Of a DNA stretch of 18,980 bases, positions 7,894 through 16,428 are shown piece by piece. The stretch's first letter is position 1, and every line of letters starts with the position of its first letter. The translations under genes and the position numbers were made by a program. The stretch is from Fragilaria crotonensis (lineage: Eukaryota; Bacillariophyta; Fragilariophyceae; Fragilariales; Fragilariaceae), in assembly GCA_022925895.1 (NCBI GenBank), contig JAKSYS010000843.1, forward strand, positions 1-18,980, in the 5' to 3' direction. The notes under the pieces were generated by a model. The model did not search any database. It was not told the origin of the DNA and saw only the letters and a program-made list of their open reading frames with translations.

Positions 7894-9049
7894 TTACCCG
7901 CCCACATTGTGGAAGTTGACTGAACGCCCCATCTTGCGAGAGGTGCCTGTGGTGAGGGCAGCGATTTGGGAGTGGATATAGGTAAGAAATGTTTGGGTGC
8001 GCCAGCGTCCCAGTTTCATAATCGCTTCCGGGCCATGACCGGATAACCACAGGCCATGGCACCCGAGGCGCGCAGCGAGTGCGCACCGATCCGGGTTAAC
8101 TGGTAGCCGCTTGCCTCGAGCTGAGCTAATTGTGCTCCCCGCCGGACGGCATGGAGAATATGGCCAGGCTGCACATGCATGCCTGGTTGTACAAAACTCA
8201 GTGGGGTAGAAACCGGCATGTTTTGGGCCATGATGGCACTCACAAGAGCCGCAACTGAGCGGACGGGGCAAAAATCCGTGTCGCACGCCTCCTGGTGGAT
8301 GGTGTCACCACGGTGCCCGTTCTTTTGATTGTCCATCACAAGCGTCACAGAGGTGGCCGCTGCGAGGGTTGCTGCCTCGCTGGTGGGCGGTAACAGCGTC
8401 TGGCCTTGCCAGAAACGCGTGTCACTCACTCGAAACTGGATAGTGCGGGTGGTGACATGAGCTGGGGTAGTGTATATTCACCAACCCGCAGGAGAAAATA
8501 AAACGCCATGACGATTAGGTGGGCAGTTGCCTGCTCCCGGGGGGTAGCAGCAGCATCTAGGCGGGCGGCGGCGGCCATTTGGATGGCACCAACGGGGAGG
8601 GCAACTTGGGGTCGGGGGACTGGGTCTCGGTCTTTATAGGATTTAAGTAAGTGGGTAACGGGCAGAGCCAGGTCGCCTCCGCTGGATCCAGAGGGGCATC
8701 GGGGGTCAGGGTATCCCTCCAGCATGAAGGCTTGTGCCACGTGACGCATGGCTTTTTCAACAGTTTGGGAGGTAACTTGCCTTCCCTTCCCAAAATATCC
8801 AGTTCGAGTCCGTGCGGCAAAGCCCAACAATAATTGGAGTCGGGTGGGCGGGTTAATGTCTCGGAGCCAGGGATCAACTCCACACTCGGTGCAGTATTGT
8901 CCCCACCACCGCCAGTTGGCGGCCCGGACTTTAGTGTCCACCGTTGCATTGTCAAGCGCTGCCCGCGCAGCGTCAAAATCACATTGGAAAGCTGCACGGG
9001 TAGCGGGCTGGCACGACGCCAGTATCTGTTCTGTAATGGGAAGGCAGAA
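7894..9049 (-). pseudogene. Tyrosine recombinase of the retrotransposon, spread over three frames
   Basis: Integrates the circular DNA product of the retrotransposon, replacing an integrase. The first frame opens after a TGA at 9050-9052 and runs to a TGA at 8426. It holds the N-terminal core-binding part (ANWRWWGQYCTECG) and the first catalytic Arg in FYFLLRVGEYT. The second frame (from about 8470 to 8016) holds the HSLR box in RIGAHSLRASG. The third (to TAA at 7894) holds GRWRTQTFLTYIHSQ, whose Tyr is the likely nucleophile. Each change of frame acts like the loss of one base, near 8465 and near 8050. No ATG opens the first frame near its start, so it was probably expressed by frameshifting from the overlapping RT-RNase H frame. 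As written it cannot make a full recombinase. The cause is either real decay or consensus indel errors. Confidence 0.8.
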
Positions 9050-11418
9050 TCAAAGTGCGTGAGGAACGCAGAGTCGTCATCAATGGTGGGGATGGGGCGT
9101 GATGCGATATCGGCTAATACATTGTCGGTCCCCGCGACGTGACTAATGCTCACGGGGGCCGATTCCAGCATACGTTGGCGCAACGCCAAACCTCGGACGA
9201 GTCGGTGTGCAGCATCGGATTGCGCCGTTTTGGTCGCCATCTTAGTCACCCATGCTACACTTGGAGTATTATCACTATGGACAAAAATGTGGAGGTGCCG
9301 AAGGGAAGGCACTACATTTTCTAGAACGCTTAAGTGCAAAACAACCGCCGCCATCTCGAGGTCTGAGTTAGTCAGCTTCCCGGTCGGGTTGCTCTCAGAA
9401 ACGACGGCCGCGGTGATATCCCGCGGCCACTGCAGTCGCCAGACTGTTTCGGGGAGCGGCACTGTGCCGCTGAACCAGACTCCGCCGGCGCCGAAGGCAC
9501 TCGCATCGCAATACCCAATGTAGGCTGGGGCGCCGAGTTGGAGGATTTCATTGACGTGGGTGGGGCGGTCAGCAAGTTTGACCACCAGCTGCCGCAAATC
9601 AAGGAGCGCAGCGCGGACTTCCCCGTGGGCACCCAACGAGATGACCTTTGGGTTGCCGCGCAGGGCACGGTTGAGCGGGGTAAAGAGACCGCGCGCCGCG
9701 GGCAGTATCGTGGTAACGTGACGCATTTTTCCAACGATGGACTGAAATTTGTGAAGTGCCACTCTATTTTTCTTAAGTAGCTTGGCGGTGTCGTCGGCAA
9801 TACCTGCCGCTTTTCGCTGAGTAAGGTGCACGGTGCGGTCTTTCCCATTGAAGACGAAGCCGAGTAGTTCTTTGGTGTGCCCATCGGGCATCACCGGCTG
9901 CAAGCTTTTTGCTGAGATCGGGTCCTTACCGCCTATGTGGCCTGAGCGGGCGGGCGGCGGGAAAAGGCCGTGAATGGTGTATAGCGCCGCCCGGCCGGTG
10001 CGTTGCAATAGAGTGCCGGCCCGGTCTTCCACGGCAGCCAGAATGTAGTCATCGACATACACGGCCGACATCTGCCATTTTCGCACTGTCGTTTCGGGAC
10101 TGGTCTGGCGGCGAGCGGGGTTGTGTGGTGTCATAAAGTCATCTAACGCGTGCGGGGGGCAGACAGTTCCGGCATCAATCACTGCTTGCATAATGTCCCG
10201 CCCGGTCTCGGTTGCGGCGCAGAAGTAACCCGGGCTTTCTGTCCAGCCCATTTGGAGGGCATGTGGGATGACAACTTGCACTGGGGCATCGACCTCACCG
10301 GGCAGTGTGTACGCAAAGTTCCATTTGCTGTCGTCAGCAACCAACATGCGCCAGAAGCCATCGGAGAGGTCAATCTTAGCAAAATTGATTATCTCCTCTG
10401 CGGGTACCGCGGCCATAAACTGGAGCAATCGTACGAGGACTCGGCCTACTTCTTTGACAGGATATGCTGGCGATAGCTTAGTTGTTGTGTCGTTCACAGA
10501 CGGTGCGAGGGGTTCTGTGGGCCTACGTGCGCGTCGGGCGCGCTTCCCGCCAGCAGCAGGGGCCTGAACAGCAAAGGATAAATCCAATAGCAGACGGCCA
10601 CGTCGGCCAACTTGCGGTATTACCGCGAGTGGGGATACCTTGAGGTGCTCTGGTTGCAGCACCTGGACGTCTGACCACAACATAATCTCAGAGAAACCTG
10701 CAGCTACTTGGTATTCCATCTCTTCCGTTATAAGTTGGCGCGCCTCTGGCGTTAGTGCACTTGTGTGCGGACCCCTCGCGACCGCTGTTTCTATTGCTAC
10801 TGGGCTCCATGGCGGACTACAAACTACTGGTACTCCATCTGACCACTGCTCCAACGTTGCTACAAATGGGTGGAATCGCATCCACGGTTCCGGGTTCATT
10901 AATTTTCGAAGCTTACCTTGTGCAATTTTGTGGGGGGATTCGCCGGGTGGCTCAAAGATTCGACTTGGGCGAAGATCCGGATCTTCCACGCTTATTCGCG
11001 CGCCGAACGAAAACTCCGCTGGTCTGTCGGGCGGCCGTCGTGCCGGCCTCGAGTGCCGGGTGACGTCCGTAGTGACTGGGTCAGTGCCAGTACGACACTG
11101 GTGCGCTGGCAGATTGGGTGGTCTGTCCACCGATCGCTGGCGTGTGTCCGACTTCTGGAGCACACCGGACGACGCGACAGTTACCCGTCGCTCACCGGCT
11201 GCCGCGAGTACGGCTATTGTGTATGGTGCTGTAATTCCCGCGCCCGATATTAACACGGGTCGCAAGTTCGCGTCTACATTGTGTGTAGGCGGGGTTTTTT
11301 GTACTGTTTGGGGGAACGAACATGATGTGGGTAGTGGTGGAACTAACGGATGTAAGGTCGACTGTTGTATTAATTGTACTGTTGTCGCTACTCGTCTCCG
11401 TAATCCTCCCGCAGTCAT
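8557..11418 (-). CDS. Reverse transcriptase-RNase H of the retrotransposon
   Basis: Open frame of 953 residues with an ATG at 11416-11418. It copies the element RNA into DNA and degrades the template. RT motifs: RLLLDLSFAV (275-284), INFAKIDLSDGFWRM (about 344-358, with catalytic D350), and AVYVDDYIL with the YVDD box at 454-457. RNase H motifs: GYCDASAFGAGGVW (D638), DLEMAAVVLH (E688), VHSDNTPSVAW (D716) and GTDNVLADIASR (D770). The RT-RNase H order and the ADIASR ending are typical of the DIRS/Ngaro group. From about 9049 onward this frame overlaps the recombinase in another frame. Its last 160 or so residues have low-complexity composition and are probably not functional. It lies in the same frame as the upstream gag-like ORF, only 15 nt after that ORF's UGA. 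Residues 1-150 are Pro/Arg-rich with no recognised domain. Confidence 0.92.
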   Translation of the reverse strand: MTAGGLRRRVATTVQLIQQSTLHPLVPPLPTSCSFPQTVQKTPPTHNVDANLRPVLISGAGITAPYTIAVLAAAGERRVTVASSGVLQKSDTRQRSVDRPPNLPAHQCRTGTDPVTTDVTRHSRPARRPPDRPAEFSFGARISVEDPDLRPSRIFEPPGESPHKIAQGKLRKLMNPEPWMRFHPFVATLEQWSDGVPVVCSPPWSPVAIETAVARGPHTSALTPEARQLITEEMEYQVAAGFSEIMLWSDVQVLQPEHLKVSPLAVIPQVGRRGRLLLDLSFAVQAPAAGGKRARRARRPTEPLAPSVNDTTTKLSPAYPVKEVGRVLVRLLQFMAAVPAEEIINFAKIDLSDGFWRMLVADDSKWNFAYTLPGEVDAPVQVVIPHALQMGWTESPGYFCAATETGRDIMQAVIDAGTVCPPHALDDFMTPHNPARRQTSPETTVRKWQMSAVYVDDYILAAVEDRAGTLLQRTGRAALYTIHGLFPPPARSGHIGGKDPISAKSLQPVMPDGHTKELLGFVFNGKDRTVHLTQRKAAGIADDTAKLLKKNRVALHKFQSIVGKMRHVTTILPAARGLFTPLNRALRGNPKVISLGAHGEVRAALLDLRQLVVKLADRPTHVNEILQLGAPAYIGYCDASAFGAGGVWFSGTVPLPETVWRLQWPRDITAAVVSESNPTGKLTNSDLEMAAVVLHLSVLENVVPSLRHLHIFVHSDNTPSVAWVTKMATKTAQSDAAHRLVRGLALRQRMLESAPVSISHVAGTDNVLADIASRPIPTIDDDSAFLTHFDSAFPLQNRYWRRASPLPVQLSNVILTLRGQRLTMQRWTLKSGPPTGGGGDNTAPSVELIPGSETLTRPPDSNYCWALPHGLELDILGREGKLPPKLLKKPCVTWHKPSCWRDTLTPDAPLDPAEATWLCPLPTYLNPIKTETQSPDPKLPSPLVPSKWPPPPA

Positions 11419-11433
11419 GCTTTCCCCTGCTCG

Positions 11434-12759
11434 TCAGCCACCGGCACTAGTCTCCTCGGCAAGATACCCGGCGACCGCTTTTGTCATCTTCTTGATCACG
11501 TCGCGCCGTTTTCCAGCCGACACCGCTCCGGCGACGTGGGAGTACGAGCATCCCGTCTTGCCACACTCGCCGAAGTACATGAAGTCCATGCACTGCCCGC
11601 GGCCCCCAATGCCAACATCGGACATCAGTAGCTTCTGGGACCGCATGATCGTGTACATATCCACTCCTGGCTTCCGAGCTCGGAGGGCTGTCATGATGGA
11701 TACAATCTCCGGAATCGGAGTCGGGTTTAACCACTTTCCTCCAACCATCTCAGGCGCCACTCGCGACGCCGCCGCCGATCCTGTGAGTGTCGACATCGTC
11801 GATGCTGATCCACCGCTCCCGTGGCTTCCTCCGCGACCGCCGCCGCCAGCACTGCCTGTTCGCGACACCACTGCTGCCACCGATGGGGCTGGACGTCCCA
11901 AGAGCATGTAGACCGGGCAGTTAATCGTCACCTTCAACGAGCAGCTCCTGAGACAGTCGCGCAGGGCAAACAACTGCGAGTCCGGCAATCCCGGTCCCGT
12001 GTAGCTGAAGTACTCCCGGGCGTCGATGAAGACATGCCATAGAGTCTCCGCGACCAATTCCGCCGTCATCGTCTCGTAGACGGCGGACTTGGCCGACAAT
12101 ATCTGATAGACCCCCTGTACCTCCGCCAGGTGGGCACATCCCGGGCCAAAAAGAACAGTCAGCAACTGTATGTACTTTTTTAGTAGACCTAACATAGTGA
12201 AGTAGGTGCTTGGACAGCTTCCAGGCTCCGCCTCCATCTCGCGCACGTCGTCTGTCGACAAGTGTGTTGCTCGATCGGCACGCTCTTGAATCCTACGACG
12301 CTTGTTCTGCTGCTCCATGGACACTTGCAGCACCGCAAACGGCGAGATTCCACGATGGCACGTGTCGTACGTGTTCTCGTTCCCGTAGCCGAAGCGCAGG
12401 TCCTTGACATCGCGCGTCAACTCTGTTGACACGTAGATCTTCACTGGATCCCAATGCGTTGCAATAGGTTCAAAGAATCTCTGCAATACTGCCTCCACTT
12501 TGGCCATTGTCCGGCCTTCCGTGAGCATGGCTGCATAAATGGGCGGACGACTTGCTTCGTAGTTGGCGTGCGAAAGTCCACATGCCGTCCGAATTCTTTC
12601 GTGCTCGAAGGGGCTATACACCTTGTCCCGATTGCCGGCCTCGTATCCCGGAGCATGCATCATCGGGATGGGCGCTGCTGCCTCTCCGCCGCCAGCCGCC
12701 GCTGGAGGATACATCGCCGCCATCATCGGTGGCACTGCGATCGTGATATACGGCGCCAT
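11434..12759 (-). CDS. Gag-like ORF2 with CCCH zinc finger
   Basis: 441 residues from an ATG at 12757-12759. The frame is open further upstream to 12867 but with no ATG. Its position just before RT-RNase H suggests a structural (Gag) protein that coats element RNA. The N-terminus is Ala/Pro/Met-rich, a central part (about 50-290) could be helical, and a Gly/Ser-rich linker lies at about 302-330. Near the C-terminus C390, C399, C404 and H408 form a C-x8-C-x4-C-x3-H finger (CMDFMYFGECGKTGCSYSH) of the CCCH RNA-binding type, unlike the CCHC knuckle of most Gags. It ends in UGA followed by C, and the frame then runs on into RT. The Gag role is inferred from position and the finger. No sequence family was recognised. 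Confidence 0.75.
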   Translation of the reverse strand: MAPYITIAVPPMMAAMYPPAAAGGGEAAAPIPMMHAPGYEAGNRDKVYSPFEHERIRTACGLSHANYEASRPPIYAAMLTEGRTMAKVEAVLQRFFEPIATHWDPVKIYVSTELTRDVKDLRFGYGNENTYDTCHRGISPFAVLQVSMEQQNKRRRIQERADRATHLSTDDVREMEAEPGSCPSTYFTMLGLLKKYIQLLTVLFGPGCAHLAEVQGVYQILSAKSAVYETMTAELVAETLWHVFIDAREYFSYTGPGLPDSQLFALRDCLRSCSLKVTINCPVYMLLGRPAPSVAAVVSRTGSAGGGGRGGSHGSGGSASTMSTLTGSAAASRVAPEMVGGKWLNPTPIPEIVSIMTALRARKPGVDMYTIMRSQKLLMSDVGIGGRGQCMDFMYFGECGKTGCSYSHVAGAVSAGKRRDVIKKMTKAVAGYLAEETSAGG

Positions 12760-12889
12760 CTTTCGTGCGCTCCAACGCGTAAGCGCCCTGTCGAGTGCCC
12801 CGCCGGCGACACCCACGCGATAGTTCTTGCTGCGCGAGCGCAGATTACCGACAATACCGCTTCGCACGCACGACGCGGCACACCAGCGC

Positions 12890-13624
12890 TCAAAGGGGCT
12901 GCGACTTCCTTTGTTGCTCGGTCTCCAAGTTCCGAGTTAGCTGACGAATCAGTCTCATGGCGTGCTCCGGAGTTGTGCCGCCAAAGAAGTATGGCGCCCA
13001 GGCACGAGGAATGTACTGCAACTTGGGCACCAGTACCCTCCTGCCATTGTCATCTCCGCCCTCCACAACCATGAGTTCCTCACCTCGGATGCGCACGTCG
13101 CGAGGGTCAATGCCGAAATGGGTGTTCCATTCGGACCACGTAGGCGCGAGCACCTCTTTCGGAGCCAACGCCTGTCGTAACGACAACGCATCTGGCAGCT
13201 TCACCAACGGGGGCAACTGCCCTCCTTCGACCTCCCCGAGGAAGCCAAAGCCTTGTCCCGACCACGGCGAGGCCACTCCCAGTTCTGGGCGGTATCGGGA
13301 CATTCTTGTTACGACCATCACAGTTGACTCCCCCCCTTCAGGTATCACTACCGTCAGGAAAGTCTCCAACGCTTCGGCCGCAAATATATCCTCAGCCAAT
13401 TCCTTAAGGATGTTTGTGGCATCCTCCGCATTGGCATCGGTGGCATTGACATTTGCGTACTTAGCGTTTGTCGCCGCCAGAATACGAAGCACCTCATCCG
13501 GGGATGCTTCGAGCGTATCCTTGACCAGCCACCCCGTGAGGGTCCCTGGGTCAGCGGCATACGGACGCTGAAGCGCAACTGGTTGCGCTGCGACTAATTC
13601 GGCTAACGCCGGATTATCGACCAT
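12890..13624 (-). CDS. ORF1 of the retrotransposon, function unknown
   Basis: 244 residues from an ATG at 13622-13624, the first ATG after repeat A1, which ends 5 bp before it. The frame stays open into A1, but that part lies in repeat DNA and lacks a better start. The product is acidic in the middle (LAEDIFAAEALETF) and has no Cys/His motif, membrane segment or family I recognise. SPWSGQGFGFLGEVEGG and YIPRAWAPYFFGG are distinctive stretches. Being first in the element and next to the gag-like ORF2, it may be a second structural or accessory protein. That is inference. It is in a different frame from ORF2, separated by about 130 bp. Confidence 0.7.
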   Translation of the reverse strand: MVDNPALAELVAAQPVALQRPYAADPGTLTGWLVKDTLEASPDEVLRILAATNAKYANVNATDANAEDATNILKELAEDIFAAEALETFLTVVIPEGGESTVMVVTRMSRYRPELGVASPWSGQGFGFLGEVEGGQLPPLVKLPDALSLRQALAPKEVLAPTWSEWNTHFGIDPRDVRIRGEELMVVEGGDDNGRRVLVPKLQYIPRAWAPYFFGGTTPEHAMRLIRQLTRNLETEQQRKSQPL

Positions 13625-13628
13625 CGTA

Positions 13629-13866
13629 GTATCCCTTTTCCTGTCGATTCGCGTCTCACGCGAACACTTGTAGAAAATATGAAGTATTTTTGGTGGAGTT
13701 TTCTCTCTGCTCCGATCAGCTAGAAACAGCTGCAGAGATTGACTATCTGTCTTATATGCCATACATTCTACGCTCAACCGCTACTGACGCACTTCAAAGG
13801 GGTGCGTCATCAGTAGCTGGTAATCGGTAGGGTGTGTCTGTTCGTCGACTGTGGCGCACGCCAAAC
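13629..13866 (-). repeat. Split direct repeat A1 (5' end of the retrotransposon)
   Basis: 238 bp, identical by eye to 7133-7370. It forms the 5' terminus in element sense and ends 5 bp before the ATG of ORF1, so it probably supplies the promoter and leader. The outer edge (ccaaac, then host ttactt) is set by comparison with A2. Confidence 0.9.
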
Positions 13867-14556
13867 TTACTTTAGTAACATTTATGATATGATCTAATAC
13901 ACTCGGAGTACTTTTTTCTTTTTTTTGAAGCCGAAATCTTTGAGTGCCAGCTTTTTAAATGACTTCCATCGAAGAAGTCGTCACACATATAAAAAAAACA
14001 TATGATATAATGTGTTGACGTTATAAGTAGATATCTTTGTAAACGGCCGCCTAAATCCAAATCAAACGAGGTGCTACATGTACAGTACTGGAGTACTCGG
14101 GGTATCTACCAGTACAGTAGTGAGCGTCATGAGACTTGTGTCTGTGCAATTGCTTGACGTGTTGAAATGCGAGAATTCAATCCAACCGCTGGATACAATC
14201 GCAGCGTGTCGAGAGTAGAGAGGCGTGCCCATTGCATTGGGTTGGAATTACAATGCCTCAGCATGGACAAGCATTACAGAAGTTGACCCAGGAGCTCAGT
14301 CGTTCCAAAAATAATCTCGCGCTGCCATCCTCCAGGCAAACCGCCATTTTGACCTTGGTGCAATGGGGTGAGTACCAATCCGCGAGCTCTAGCACAAACT
14401 ATGCCCGAAACGAATTCAATCGCAGACAGCAAATCAGGATGTGATTCAACAACCAAACAGCTAGCGGATGAAGAGACTGACCATCTCTTTATGAGCGTAA
14501 GTTGCGTTGACGGTTCTTAAATACATCTTATGTGATCCTCGACATGGAACATCAAA
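13867..14556. other. Intergenic region right of the retrotransposon
   Basis: The first host bases after A1 are ttactttagtaac. The stretch is AT-rich with A/T runs (13908-13930, 13989-14010), then GTAC-containing sequence around 14075-14120 (CAGTACTGGAGTACTC). Only short ORFs without motifs are present. I see no gene. Confidence 0.4.
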
Positions 14557-15467
14557 TCATGGCCCCTCCTTTGGTGGCACTTCCAAGATCATGCCATCAG
14601 GAATATCAGTACTCCCACTATTAGTCCAGGACATTGAATCACTGTCCTCTGTCATCTTTGTTTCAGCGAGTGCCTTCATTTCAAGCAAAGTGCCGATAGA
14701 GGCATCGCGAAGCACTGCCACAAAGGGAGTACCGTGCCCTTCGTATGTGATACTCGAATTTCGACGAAGCACAGCACGGAGTAGAACACAATCAATAAAT
14801 GACAAGACATCAAGTTTTGAGTCATTCTCTCTACGCGCCACGGCCTTCGCAAGCTGTCCCTGATGGAACGTGAGACTTGACTTTGTGAGAGAACCGACTT
14901 CTTCCCAGAGGGCAGCGAATAAAACTTCTGGTTGGACTGTGCCTTTGACCAAAATGAAGTATGTAATTTGTGCAGTACCAACGAAACAAGATGGTAAGCA
15001 AACACGGAATTCAAGCACATTATTTCCGGCAACACGCGGTGGGTATAGCTGGAACATAAACTCTTCTCTACTCACCGGCGACGGCAGTTCTTGATCTACT
15101 AGGGGCTGCAACGTTCTGCGGTGTTTTTTGTGATTGCCGGTGGTTTCTGAATACTGTGAGTCGAACGTAATGAATCATTTGCATCGATTTGACCTCTGCG
15201 GTGTTTGTAAAGGCCATCATCGTGGAATCACGACAATCGAGCGCATCAGTCATTGGCCAAGTGAGATTTGTTTGTACGTATCCTTCTTCGCCTTCCACGC
15301 TTAGCCTTTTTAAACGCCTTGCAAGCCGCCGCATTTGGGCCCTGCACAGTGGTCGAGGTTGTCACCAAATCTTCACCTTCATGAATGGTCTCGAGAGCTG
15401 CTGGTTTCATTTCAAACGTTGCGCGTTTCAGATTTGAGACAGAAGTGAAATCTATGTCGGTGTTCAC
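14557..15467 (-). pseudogene. Frame-broken coding-like segment, unknown protein
   Basis: Three overlapping minus-strand open frames follow one another: 15467-15246, 15334-15068, and a third ending at 14557. The third opens near 15170 and includes 184 residues from 15111. The last stretch (EEFMFQLYPPRVAGNNVLEF..., ending at EVPPKEGP) has the composition of real protein, with a mixed hydrophobic pattern and little low complexity. The frame changes fall near 15290 and 15165 and both go the same way (+1). No GT-AG intron of ordinary size fits between the overlapping frames, so a decayed gene or indel errors are likely, though a spliced gene with other exon limits is possible. No family was recognised. 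The 184-residue frame has no ATG at its start. Confidence 0.35.
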
Positions 15468-15818
15468 TGATGCGGCAATGCATCAACGAGGAAGGACGTT
15501 TCCGAAAGAGGTGCTGGGCGGAGTCTTGTCGTTCCAAATTTGTGGTAGGTGGGTCGGTCAATGATTAGGACTCCGGTGAATATGAACCAACGGATGTTGA
15601 CATGAATCTAAACGAGTACTCTATTCGATGAAATTGCGGGGTGATCAAGTTTAGTTTGCTATGTAACTACTCCAGTACTCGGCCAAACATAACAATGTTG
15701 ATCCCAGAGATTTCACATCAATGAGCATTGCAGATAATCAATTGCGATTCAGATCTTGATACTCTCCCTTATTAGATGATGCCGGGCTTTCTAATCATGT
15801 CCACTTTCGATTGCCTTG
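15468..15818. other. Intergenic region, nothing recognised
   Basis: No ORF with a recognisable motif. It could contain introns or flank of the uncertain minus-strand gene segments on either side. Confidence 0.3.
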
Positions 15819-16142
15819 TCAATTAAGTTTCGTGGATGCAAGAAATTGCTTCGAACTATTGCGATCGTTTCTCAACTCCTCAAGGCAACCATTCGACGAC
15901 CGCATGCCACCATACCAAAAAAAACTTCTGACGCCATTTGGGTGAAAAGCGATAAATGTGCCTCTCCGTAGGCATTCATGAGCGGAGCGCAATCGACTGA
16001 AAAGGGCAACACCATTTTGTTCCCAAGCGAAGATTTGAACGGATTGTATAAATCGAATTTCCTGCCCATTACAGCGTTTCAGGAATGATTCTCCTTTGCC
16101 AATCCGCTTTTTGCGGGGAGTCATTTCAGTTGGTCTTCCCAA
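15819..16142 (-). CDS. Possible exon, unknown protein
   Basis: Two minus-strand frames compete here: 107 residues (15819-16142, containing RPTEMTPRKKRIGKGESF) and 65 residues (15872-16069, containing KFDLYNPFKSSLGNKMVLPF). Both look moderately protein-like. The first frame extends upstream to an AG that could be a splice acceptor around 16184 (TTTGCTTTAG in sense), which would link it to the membrane-anchored ORF at 16165-16428. No family was recognised, and the whole stretch may be a decayed gene. Confidence 0.2.
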   Translation of the reverse strand: MGRPTEMTPRKKRIGKGESFLKRCNGQEIRFIQSVQIFAWEQNGVALFSRLRSAHECLRRGTFIAFHPNGVRSFFWYGGMRSSNGCLEELRNDRNSSKQFLASTKLN

Positions 16143-16164
16143 GTTGCTACCATCATTATGATCA

Positions 16165-16428
16165 TCAGTCTGATGCGTGCATAGGTACTAAAGCAAATGT
16201 CCACCGGATCGGCGGTTGGAAATCGAAGCCTTCTTTTGGATGATACACCTCAACTTGAGATAGTGACTGCAGCCATTTGAAGCACACACACAGCGCAACA
16301 CCAAAAATCACAAGATAGCACAGTAGTCGGAAGTACCATTTCCTTTCTGCCATGTCCTTGGTTTGTAACCCCTTCGAGCCACCACCCACCATATTCCAAT
16401 CCGATGTTTCGTGGTTTGCAATAATCAT
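16165..16428 (-). CDS. Possible first exon with a transmembrane segment
   Basis: ATG at 16426-16428 opens 87 residues. After about 30 polar residues a hydrophobic stretch (about 33-53, containing LLCYLVIFGVALCVCF) would act as a type II signal-anchor, followed by a lumenal or extracellular part. The frame ends soon after (HASD stop). A GTGTAT donor-like site near 16250 and an acceptor-like AG near 16184 suggest that it could splice into the following frame. The start of a Golgi-type type II membrane protein is a possible reading, but no enzyme domain is recognisable. Confidence 0.3.
   Translation of the reverse strand: MIIANHETSDWNMVGGGSKGLQTKDMAERKWYFRLLCYLVIFGVALCVCFKWLQSLSQVEVYHPKEGFDFQPPIRWTFALVPMHASD

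Larger units (their letters stand above)
3804..13866 (-). mobile_element. Ngaro/PAT-type tyrosine-recombinase retrotransposon, interrupted by a DNA transposon
   Basis: In its own (minus) sense the element runs A1 (13866-13629), ORFs, B1 (7612-7371), A2 (7370-7133), a 42-bp linker, then B2 (7090-6951 continuing at 3912-3804). This A1-ORFs-B1-A2-B2 layout is the split direct repeat of Ngaro/PAT relatives in the DIRS order. DIRS-1 itself has inverted repeats. The gene order of gag-like, RT-RNase H and tyrosine recombinase fits as well. Without the inserted transposon and its duplicated target the element is about 7.02 kb. It ends at ...CTGATAG and begins with GTTTGGCG in sense. No target duplication is visible at the outer edges, as expected for recombinase-mediated insertion. 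Its GC content is clearly higher than that of the flanks. Confidence 0.88.

Noticed and set aside
8557-8800. C-terminal end of the RT frame as a functional domain
   Set aside because: It overlaps the recombinase in another frame and has Pro-rich composition without motifs. The recombinase frame carries the recognisable sequence.
9139-11911. Long plus-strand open frames across the retrotransposon, including 423 residues at 10640-11911
   Set aside because: They are antisense to RT-RNase H and the gag-like ORF in GC-rich DNA. They carry no motif, while the minus strand has clear catalytic residues.
13625-13777. Extension of ORF1 upstream into repeat A1
   Set aside because: The extended frame begins at a non-ATG codon and lies in repeat DNA also found at 7133-7370, so the ATG at 13622-13624 is the better start.
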